A stretch of DNA of 8,257 bases from Atopobiaceae bacterium (GTDB lineage: Bacteria; Actinomycetota; Coriobacteriia; Coriobacteriales; Atopobiaceae). Below, piece after piece: positions 1 through 5,457 of this stretch. The stretch covers positions 1-8,257 of the forward strand of contig JAFWLX010000104.1 of assembly GCA_017510875.1 (NCBI GenBank), read 5' to 3'. Position 1 is the first letter of the stretch. Every line of letters starts with the position of its first letter. Position numbers and translations under genes: made by a program. Below the pieces are notes generated by a model. It was not told where the DNA came from. It saw nothing but the letters and a program-made list of their open reading frames with translations, and did not search any database.

Positions 1-876
1 ACCTGCCTGCATGGCAAACGGATTGGCGGTCGGCGCCTGGAAAAGGCTACCAAGGACCCCGCCTCCAACCATGCCCTGAAGCTGTTGAAGCAACTGGTTG
101 TTGCGCTGGGCCATCTGCTGGTTCAGCGGGCTGTAGGTGCCAAACTCGTCCGCGAGCATGGTCACGTCGAGCAACAGGTACCTTGGCTTCCCGCCGCCAT
201 TGGTGCGATAGAGCCTGCCGCCCGCCGCGCCGTACTCGCCCTGCACGACGTACTGCATGATGCCGGTGCTCACACCCTCAAGGCGCTGTCTGCGCTGCTG
301 TAGCAGCTGCTCAATCTGTGCCATGGTCTCTTTGAACGCTGGCACGCGGCCTATGAGGGTAAGGTTGGTTGTGCCAAGCAGCTGCGCCGCGTTCGTGTCA
401 AGGTACTCTTCCAGGCTCATGAAGCGTGTCTGTGCGTCACCCTTGAGCCTGTCGATGTCGTAGCTCTGCTCACGGCGGAAGAACCACTCCCGGCCCTGGC
501 CATTGTGCGCGGACGCCCACAGCACCATGGGCACGTCGGCATTGTCGGCGTTTGTCTCAATTGCCGCAGAGCCCACATAACCCTCGGGCAGCCAGCCAGA
601 AAAGACGAGCTCGCCCGATTCGGTTGCAAAGTTTGCGTTGGCAGCTGGCCCCGAGGTCTCTCCGTAGGCAAACTCTATGAGGCCGGACGGGTCTGCCGGA
701 CCGGTAGCAGGCTGCGGTGCGGCATCCGCCTGTGGTGCGGCATCCGCCTGTGGTGCGGCATCCGCCTGTGGTGCGGCAAGGGGCTGTCCGCATTGGGAGC
801 AAAAGCGCGGGTACTCTGGCGGGACATATGCAATGGTAGCTCCGCATTGCGGGCAGGTAAGCGTGGTCGTGTTCAT
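1..876 (-). CDS. Zinc-ribbon protein of unknown function (C-terminus cut by window edge)
   Basis: The frame is open from the ATG at 874-876 leftwards to base 1 with no stop, giving at least 292 residues. The start is supported by an AGGTAGGA Shine-Dalgarno sequence just upstream. Residues 8-29 form a compact zinc ribbon: CPQC at 8-11 and CSQC at 26-29. A low-complexity linker of PQADAA repeats follows at about 34-56. The rest (from about 60) looks like a folded domain of mixed strand and helix, with a Gln-rich helical stretch near 185-200 and a second Gln/Asn-rich, Gly-rich tail from about 255. There is no signal peptide or clear membrane segment, so it is probably cytoplasmic. Zinc ribbons of this type usually bind metal and mediate protein or nucleic-acid contacts; that is family knowledge and does not give a function. 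I do not recognise the C-terminal domain. It lies downstream of the DUF2075 gene in the same direction, 192 bases away, and may have its own promoter. Confidence 0.8.
   Translation of the reverse strand, partial: MNTTTLTCPQCGATIAYVPPEYPRFCSQCGQPLAAPQADAAPQADAAPQADAAPQPATGPADPSGLIEFAYGETSGPAANANFATESGELVFSGWLPEGYVGSAAIETNADNADVPMVLWASAHNGQGREWFFRREQSYDIDRLKGDAQTRFMSLEEYLDTNAAQLLGTTNLTLIGRVPAFKETMAQIEQLLQQRRQRLEGVSTGIMQYVVQGEYGAAGGRLYRTNGGGKPRYLLLDVTMLADEFGTYSPLNQQMAQRNNQLLQQLQGMVGGGVLGSLFQAPTANPFAMQAG
716..780. repeat. 18-bp in-frame tandem repeat, three exact copies plus a partial fourth
   Basis: The plus-strand unit GGTGCGGCATCCGCCTGT occurs at 716-733, 734-751 and 752-769 with no differences, followed by the first nine bases of a fourth copy. 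On the minus strand each unit encodes PQADAA in the linker between the zinc ribbon and the main domain of the left-edge protein. Because the unit is a multiple of three bases, copy-number changes would keep the reading frame and only alter linker length. Confidence 0.95.
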
Positions 877-950
877 GGGTCCTACCTTTCAAACTGTTAC
901 CGCTTATGCAGGGTGCCGCAGGCCATGGCACTTGGGTAAACGCTTCTTCG

Positions 951-978
951 CGTATACAGCGAGGTCTCTACACGTCCA
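951..978 (-). promoter_or_regulatory. Possible sigma70-type promoter for the zinc-ribbon gene
   Basis: Reading the minus strand there is TGGACG (978-973), a 16-base spacer and TATACG (956-951). Each box matches four of six consensus positions. Transcription would start near 944, giving a leader of about 68 bases. The match is weak and no other evidence supports it; read-through from the DUF2075 gene is an alternative. Confidence 0.3.
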
Positions 979-1010
979 GCTCAAGCCGCATGAGCACTAG
1001 CTCCTGCCAG

Positions 1011-1064
1011 CCGCTTATGCGTGAGCGGAAGCCATAGTGGAATGAGCGAACAGCCTCCGCTCAC
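1011..1064. repeat. Overlapping inverted repeats just after the DUF2075 stop codon
   Basis: GTGAGCGGA at 1021-1029 is perfectly complementary to TCCGCTCAC at 1056-1064 (26-base loop). TGAGCG at 1043-1048 also pairs with CGCTCA at 1058-1063 (9-base loop), and CCGCT at 1011-1015 pairs with AGCGG at 1024-1028. These pairings exclude one another. The position, a few bases past the stop of the minus-strand gene, fits a transcript end, but no run of T follows on the minus strand, so it is not a standard intrinsic terminator. The rest of the 877-1068 gap holds only the possible promoter described separately. Confidence 0.5.
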
Positions 1065-1068
1065 GCCC

Positions 1069-2547
1069 TCATGGGGTGTCAAACGCAGCCAGCAACCGCG
1101 ACAGCAGCTCTTCGTTGCAGTAGATGATCAGCGCAATATGGTCGCGTGCGCGTGTGAGCCCTTGCAAAAGCAGCTGCGTGTAGAGGCCCTCGTTCTCGTC
1201 ATTGAACTGCGGACCCACAACCATGGCCACACGGTCAAACTCCTGCCCCACAGCATCGTTCACGCTGATGCTGCCGGGTACGTTCAGCTCGTCGTAGGCA
1301 CCTTTGCCGCCCTCGGTGTACGAGAGGTACTGGTATCCCTCACTGCGATATGCCTCAACAAGCTGCTCGAGTCCTTCGGCCGAGGCAGTGTAGGCAATCT
1401 TGACGATATCGGTGCGGGGCACCTGTGTGCGGCCTTGAACCCCAAAGAGGGCGAGCAGGAAGGCCACCAGCTCGCGGTTAGTCCGTATCTTTTGCGAGAG
1501 CTGCCACACCCGCACATCATCATAAAGATCCCGTACCAAATTCTCGGCGTTGTTGTTGACGCCGTCTTGCGAGGCTAGGTAGCGACGTGCCATGGACAGA
1601 TAGAGCGGCAGGTGACGTTCAACGGCTTCCTGCGCAATGCGTTTAAGCTGGTTGGGGTACAACAGTTGGGCTTCGTCTACAAGAAAACCCTGGTAGGGGG
1701 CAAGAGACACATTCTCTATGTCGTTGGCCGATACCACGCGGAAGGCATCCTGCTTTTGGTTGAGCAGCTCGTGTCCTTCCGAGAGCACGCCGCAGTGGAT
1801 GATGCAGGCCTGTCCTGGAATGCAGCCCGAGCGAGCACGGTCGTATAGAAGCAGGCTCTTACCTGTGCCAGGGTCGCCGTATACCAAAAAGATGGTGGGC
1901 TTGGAGCCCTCGGCTTCAGCTATGGCACGTACGAAATTGGCCTTGATCTGCTCCTGGTGATTGGTAAGAAAGTAGCTGCCCTCAAGGAAGCGGTCGGTAT
2001 CGTTGATGGGCGAGACAAGGTAGTTGCTCACCTTAAAGAGGGCCTCGACCTTCCCTTCGTAGGCCTTGTCCGTTGCCTCAAGCACCTCGGCCAACCTTGC
2101 TGCGGACACTTGGCCAAAGGTTCCATCGTCTGTCAGCTCATAGATGGCGTCGGAGTCTGCCACATAGGTAAAGGTGTGTATGGTCCGCTCGAGTGGCGCC
2201 AGGTAATAGCGGTTGCGTCTCAGCTGGTGCGCTATGCGCTGCTCGCCCACGTCCTCAACCTTAAGCTCGATGTTGACCACTTGCGTGTCGGTTATCTTGA
2301 GCAGGTCAAACTCGCTGCTTATCTGGGGGATCCTAAACGAGAACGCAAAGCCCTCGTAAGGGTCGGATTGCGTAAGGCCACCTTGCTGCAGCTTGCTCAC
2401 CAGTTGCAGCACCGAGCGCACCTCGTGCTCCTTGATGGATCCAAGCTGCACATCGCGTACGGAGAGCTGTGCCTCGAAGGCAGGCAGCAGCGATGCGGGC
2501 ACGGTCTCAAACCCCTGTGCAAGCACAAGCAGATTGACAAGCTTCAT
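1069..2547 (-). CDS. DUF2075/Schlafen-type P-loop helicase-like protein with predicted N-terminal PD-(D/E)XK nuclease
   Basis: The protein has 492 residues from the start chosen here. Residues about 40-130 look like a PD-(D/E)XK nuclease: Asp81 in SEFDLL, then Glu94-x-Lys96 in NIELK, followed by a helix QLRRNRYYL. The P-loop ATPase part follows: Walker A GDPGTGKS at 224-231, Walker B FLVDEAQ at 288-294, KIRTNREL at 353-360, and superfamily 1 helicase-like C-terminal motifs GQEFDRVAMVVG at 434-445 and LLQGLTRARD at 460-469. The order matches the DUF2075 family. The likely role is ATP-driven work on nucleic acid coupled to cleavage, in the cytoplasm. The ATG at 2547 is preferred over the upstream ATG at 2574 because AAAGGAG lies six bases before it, whereas 2574 has no ribosome site. 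Some related nuclease-helicase fusions are implicated in phage defence; that role is inference here, since no other defence gene is visible. Confidence 0.85.
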   Translation of the reverse strand: MKLVNLLVLAQGFETVPASLLPAFEAQLSVRDVQLGSIKEHEVRSVLQLVSKLQQGGLTQSDPYEGFAFSFRIPQISSEFDLLKITDTQVVNIELKVEDVGEQRIAHQLRRNRYYLAPLERTIHTFTYVADSDAIYELTDDGTFGQVSAARLAEVLEATDKAYEGKVEALFKVSNYLVSPINDTDRFLEGSYFLTNHQEQIKANFVRAIAEAEGSKPTIFLVYGDPGTGKSLLLYDRARSGCIPGQACIIHCGVLSEGHELLNQKQDAFRVVSANDIENVSLAPYQGFLVDEAQLLYPNQLKRIAQEAVERHLPLYLSMARRYLASQDGVNNNAENLVRDLYDDVRVWQLSQKIRTNRELVAFLLALFGVQGRTQVPRTDIVKIAYTASAEGLEQLVEAYRSEGYQYLSYTEGGKGAYDELNVPGSISVNDAVGQEFDRVAMVVGPQFNDENEGLYTQLLLQGLTRARDHIALIIYCNEELLSRLLAAFDTP

Positions 2548-2553
2548 CTGACG

Positions 2554-2560
2554 CTCCTTT
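2554..2560 (-). promoter_or_regulatory. Ribosome binding site that fixes the start of the DUF2075 gene
   Basis: On the minus strand AAAGGAG lies six bases upstream of the ATG at 2547. The longer reading frame begins at 2574, nine codons earlier, with nothing like a Shine-Dalgarno sequence before it. In addition, a TATCAT box (five of six -10 matches) sits at about 2576-2571, overlapping that upstream ATG. If it is a true -10 box, the longer frame's start would not be transcribed. No good -35 goes with it. Confidence 0.75.
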
Positions 2561-2680
2561 CGTTTCTTGCCCATGATACCAACGTGACGGCTTAACCGCG
2601 AGTGGCATTGGGCAACTGCGCGGAGTCAGCGATTCTTAGGGAGCTGTTACATCCGCGCAGAATTGATGCAGTCCAACAGG

Positions 2681-2839
2681 TCTTGCCTGCAAGAGGAACG
2701 CTTGCTGTAAGTAGCTACCCGTCCTTGCGACGGTGCCGCTGGGCATGCCGGTCATAGGCCAGAAGCTTGGGTGACCGTACAATGTACGTGGCGCATTCGC
2801 CGCTGTCCCGTTTAATGCGCAAGGAAGACAGGTTATCTC
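2681..2839 (+). promoter_or_regulatory. Inverted-repeat-rich upstream region of the c-di-GMP gene, with possible -10 box
   Basis: This is the right part of the 2548-2839 divergent gap. Adjacent perfect inverted repeats are visible: TCTTG/CAAGA (2681-2694, 4-base loop), palindrome GTAGCTAC (2711-2718), CCGTC/GACGG (2719-2733), TGCC/GGCA (2734-2745), CGGTCA/TGACCG (2749-2777, with inner CCA/TGG), CGTAC-AAT-GTACG (2776-2788) and GCGCATT/AATGCGC (2791-2820). TACAAT at 2778-2783 matches a -10 box at five of six positions and sits inside the CGTAC repeat, but has no convincing -35. The last hairpin ends next to AAGGAAG (2821) and 19 bases before the ATG; ACAGG at 2828-2832 is the likely ribosome site. 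I compared it by eye with the c-di-GMP-I (GEMM) riboswitch and did not find that core. The left part (2548-2680) shows nothing clear beyond the DUF2075 start signals. Confidence 0.45.
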
Positions 2840-5251
2840 ATGCATAATAACAACCTGCTGCTGGTGATTGCGTCGATTCTTGGCGTTGCAACCGTTGTTG
2901 TTCTGCTCTTAATCCGTCGCTCGAATCGTATGAAGCAACAATACGAGGAGAAGCTCGAGCTGCAGGACGCCCTACAAGCCGCCCTCACTGAGGCGGAAGA
3001 AGCAAATGACAAGTTGAGGGCACTCTCTGAGGCGGACCCCATGACGGGGGTGAAGAGCAAGCGTGGATGGCTGATGAAAGAGAAGCAGATCGATGAGGCG
3101 ATTGGCGAGGGTAGCGCAGGGGAATTTGCTGTCGTGGTTAGCGACGTCAATGACCTCAAAAAGGTCAACAACACATACGGCCACAAGGCGGGCGACGAGT
3201 GCATTCGCGAGGCCTGCCGCATGGTTTGCGAGATCTTCCAGCATAGCCCCGTCTATCGCGTGGGCGGTGACGAGTTCATCGTTGTTCTCACCAATCGCGA
3301 TTATATGCTTCGCAGGGAACTGATGATTGCCCTCCACGAGCGATCCGTGGATCACATAACGGCGGGTGGCGCTGTGGTCTCCGGCGGAATCTCGGACTAC
3401 CGGTCCGGTAAGGACGCCAGCGCCCACGATGTGTTCCAACGCGCAAACGAGCGCATGTACGAGGAGAAGAAGGCCCTCAAGGCACTGAGTGCCGTCACGC
3501 GTGACAACGAGGGGGAAGAGGACCGCGAGGCTGCAATTGTCGCGGAGCTCGATGCCGAGCAACCCATCATCACGGTGAGACGTCATCTTCTTATCGTCGA
3601 AGACAACACCATCAACCAGATGATACTTGCCGATACCTTCAAGGACACATACGAGCTTTTATATGCAAACGACGGTTACGAAGCTTTGGAGCAGGTGCAC
3701 CTCCACAAGGATGAGCTGGCTCTTATCCTGCTCGACCTACGTATGCCGCGGCTGAGCGGCATCGAGGTACTCAGGACCCTCAAGGCCGATGACGAGCTTC
3801 GAAAGATACCCGTCATTGTCCTTACCGCCGACCAGGAGGCCGAGCTGGAGTGCCTGAACCTTGGCGCTATGGACTTCATTCCCAAGCCTTATCCCAGGTG
3901 GGAGATCATGAGAGCTCGCGTGAACAAGTGCATCGAGCTTTCCGAGAATCGCGACATCATCCGCACCACGGCACGCGACGGTCTCACAGGTCTCTTCAAC
4001 GTCGACTACTTCATGCGTTACGTAAGGCTATTTGACCAGCATTATGCTGACATGCCCATGGATGCTGTCGTGGTTGACGTGAACCACTTCCACATGGTTA
4101 ACGAGCGTTACGGCAGGTCCTATGGAGACACCATCCTGCGACGCATTGGCGCTCGTCTGCGTAAGATAGCCCGTGAGCTGGGCGGTGTGGGCTGCCGGCA
4201 GGTGGGGGACACGTTCCTTGTCTACTGCCCGCACCAGAAAGACTATGAGCCGCTGCTTGAGCGGCTCTCCGAAGGTCTTGGTGGCGATGAGTCATCAGCG
4301 GACCGCGTGCGACTGCGTATGGGCGTCTACGCTGAGGTTGACAAGAACCTAGATATTGAGCGGCGTTTTGACTATGCGAAGGTCGCCGCAGACACTGCCA
4401 AATCTGGTTACGGCAAGGCCGTATGCATCTACGACGATGCCATGCACGATGCTGACCTGCATCGTGAGCGCTTGCTTGAGGACTTCAGGCCATCGCTCGA
4501 GTCTAGGCGCTTCAAGGTCTACTTCCAGCCCAAGTATGACATCCGTCCGGAGGTGCCCGTGCTCTCGAGTGCCGAGGCGCTGGTGCGTTGGGATCACCCC
4601 GAGCTGGGCTTGATTGGTCCGGGAGTCTTCATACCGCTGCTTGAGGACAGTGGCCTCATTTTTGAACTCGACCGCTACGTGTGGCGTGAGACTGCCGCCC
4701 GCATACGCGACTGGAAGGACCGCTTTGGCCACTCTGTGCCTGTGTCGGTCAACGTGTCTCGTATAGACATGCTCACTCCGGGGTTGACGGATGTCTTCGA
4801 GGAGATTCTGAACGAGTTTGGCTTGGACGAGAGCGACCTCATGCTCGAGATCACCGAGTCGGCCTACACCGAGGACTCCGAGCAGGTGATAGCCACGGTG
4901 CGCGAGCTGCGCGGCATGGGCGTGGGATTCCGCATAGAGATGGACGACTTTGGCACCGGGTACTCGTCGCTTGGGATGCTCACGCACCTGCCCATTGACG
5001 TGCTCAAGCTTGACATGAGCTTCGTGCGTAGCGCCTTTGGCGAGAAGCGCGACGTGCGCATGATAGAGCTCATCATCGACATTGCGGACTACCTGCATGT
5101 GCCTGTGGTTGCTGAAGGCGTGGAGACCAAGGAGCAGTGCCTGGCACTGCGTGACATGGGATGCGACTACGTGCAGGGATACTACTTCTCAAGACCCGTG
5201 CCGCCGGAGGAGTTCGACCGGTTCATCGAGGCCCTCAACGAACGCCTTTGA
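2840..5251 (+). CDS. Membrane-anchored GGDEF-receiver-GGDEF-EAL protein (c-di-GMP synthesis and breakdown)
   Basis: The protein has 803 residues. One N-terminal membrane helix (about 6-25) with Arg26/Arg27 behind it is followed by a coiled coil (31-64). GGDEF domain 1 (about 65-215) keeps Asp102, Asn110, Asp119 and an intact GGDEF at 142-146, so diguanylate cyclase activity is likely; the inhibitory RxxD site is absent (FQHS at 133-136). A receiver domain (248-368) has Glu254/Asp255, phospho-acceptor Asp299, Thr329 and Lys349. GGDEF domain 2 (about 375-535) keeps Asp413, Asn421 and Asp430, but its signature is VGDTF (455-459), so it is probably inactive. The EAL domain (about 545-803) has EAL at 579-581, Asn638, Glu670, DDFGTG at 702-707, Lys723, Glu759 and QGYYFSRP at 779-786, all expected for a working c-di-GMP phosphodiesterase. 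All enzymatic domains should face the cytoplasm. The visible histidine-kinase partner is missing. The last codons overlap a receiver fossil in another frame. Confidence 0.93.
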   Translation: MHNNNLLLVIASILGVATVVVLLLIRRSNRMKQQYEEKLELQDALQAALTEAEEANDKLRALSEADPMTGVKSKRGWLMKEKQIDEAIGEGSAGEFAVVVSDVNDLKKVNNTYGHKAGDECIREACRMVCEIFQHSPVYRVGGDEFIVVLTNRDYMLRRELMIALHERSVDHITAGGAVVSGGISDYRSGKDASAHDVFQRANERMYEEKKALKALSAVTRDNEGEEDREAAIVAELDAEQPIITVRRHLLIVEDNTINQMILADTFKDTYELLYANDGYEALEQVHLHKDELALILLDLRMPRLSGIEVLRTLKADDELRKIPVIVLTADQEAELECLNLGAMDFIPKPYPRWEIMRARVNKCIELSENRDIIRTTARDGLTGLFNVDYFMRYVRLFDQHYADMPMDAVVVDVNHFHMVNERYGRSYGDTILRRIGARLRKIARELGGVGCRQVGDTFLVYCPHQKDYEPLLERLSEGLGGDESSADRVRLRMGVYAEVDKNLDIERRFDYAKVAADTAKSGYGKAVCIYDDAMHDADLHRERLLEDFRPSLESRRFKVYFQPKYDIRPEVPVLSSAEALVRWDHPELGLIGPGVFIPLLEDSGLIFELDRYVWRETAARIRDWKDRFGHSVPVSVNVSRIDMLTPGLTDVFEEILNEFGLDESDLMLEITESAYTEDSEQVIATVRELRGMGVGFRIEMDDFGTGYSSLGMLTHLPIDVLKLDMSFVRSAFGEKRDVRMIELIIDIADYLHVPVVAEGVETKEQCLALRDMGCDYVQGYYFSRPVPPEEFDRFIEALNERL

Positions 5252-5360
5252 GGAGGACGTGCGGCAATGCCTTGATGCGGGCATGAACGCCCATCTGTCC
5301 AAGCCCGTGGACATCGACCTGTTGGACGGCACGCTTACAGATCTTATTGCCTCGCATTGA
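5238..5360 (+). pseudogene. C-terminal fragment of a receiver domain (gene fossil, +1 frame)
   Basis: In the frame of codons starting at 5238, 5241 and so on, the translation starts TNAFEEDVRQCLDAGMNAHL and continues SKPVDIDLL to a stop at 5358-5360. This is the alpha4-beta5-alpha5 end of a response-regulator receiver as found at the C-terminus of hybrid histidine kinases, including the conserved switch lysine (codon 5301-5303). The phospho-acceptor half is missing. Upstream of 5238 the same frame is merely the shadow of the EAL domain and shows no receiver similarity. The fragment overlaps the final codons of the EAL gene, whose stop is at 5249-5251. The likeliest origin is a deletion that joined the end of the EAL gene to the end of a following hybrid kinase or receiver gene. 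No credible start codon gives a functional product; an ATG at 5283 would yield only 25 residues. Confidence 0.8.
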
Positions 5361-5394
5361 TGTTATGGCAAGTTCTCCGTGCTTTGCGTGGGCA

Positions 5395-5425
5395 TTGGGG
5401 CCTTTGCGCGCGTATCCCCTATACT
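5395..5425 (+). promoter_or_regulatory. Probable promoter of the ABC-F operon
   Basis: TATACT at 5420-5425 matches the -10 consensus at five of six positions. The best -35 is TTGGGG at 5395-5400, with a long 19-base spacer, so that box is weak. Transcription would begin near 5432 and give a short leader of about 26 bases. The gap between the receiver fossil and this promoter (5361-5394) shows no convincing terminator, only a poor 4-bp GCAA/TTGC pairing. Confidence 0.45.
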
Positions 5426-5446
5426 CATAAGGTCAACCCGTAGCCT

Positions 5447-5452
5447 AAGGAG
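5447..5452 (+). promoter_or_regulatory. Ribosome binding site supporting a TTG start for the ABC-F gene
   Basis: AAGGAG is followed by five bases and then TTG at 5458-5460. No ATG or GTG lies in frame near the family's normal N-terminus, and the TTG places the first ATPase domain at the usual distance from the start. Confidence 0.8.
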
Positions 5453-5457
5453 CGCCT

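Noticed and set aside
505..1000. Plus-strand frames over the 18-bp repeat (CGIRLW- and CGAASA-type repeats)
   Set aside because: The repetitive peptides are alternative readings of the linker repeat in the minus-strand zinc-ribbon gene.
1021..2595. Long plus-strand open frames (1021-1578 and 1957-2595) opposite the DUF2075 gene
   Set aside because: They mirror the codon structure of the minus-strand gene, show no domain motifs, and the minus-strand product has clear Walker and helicase motifs across the whole span.
2700..2800. c-di-GMP-I (GEMM) riboswitch before the GGDEF/EAL gene
   Set aside because: The conserved core (GGCAAACC and ACGCAAAGCC-like segments) is not present on the plus strand, so only an unclassified structured region is reported.
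2636..2845. 69-codon minus-strand frame in the divergent intergenic region
   Set aside because: No ribosome site, no recognisable motif, and it would overlap the start codon of the c-di-GMP gene. The inverted repeats explain the region better.
2972..5098. Minus-strand open frames opposite the c-di-GMP gene (for example 2972-3586 and 4349-5098)
   Set aside because: Antisense shadows of a strongly supported gene, rich in His, Val and Leu from reversed Asp/Glu codons, with no motifs or ribosome sites that set them apart.
5361..5400. Intrinsic terminator after the EAL gene
   Set aside because: Only a 4-bp GCAA/TTGC pairing and no T-run; not enough to call.
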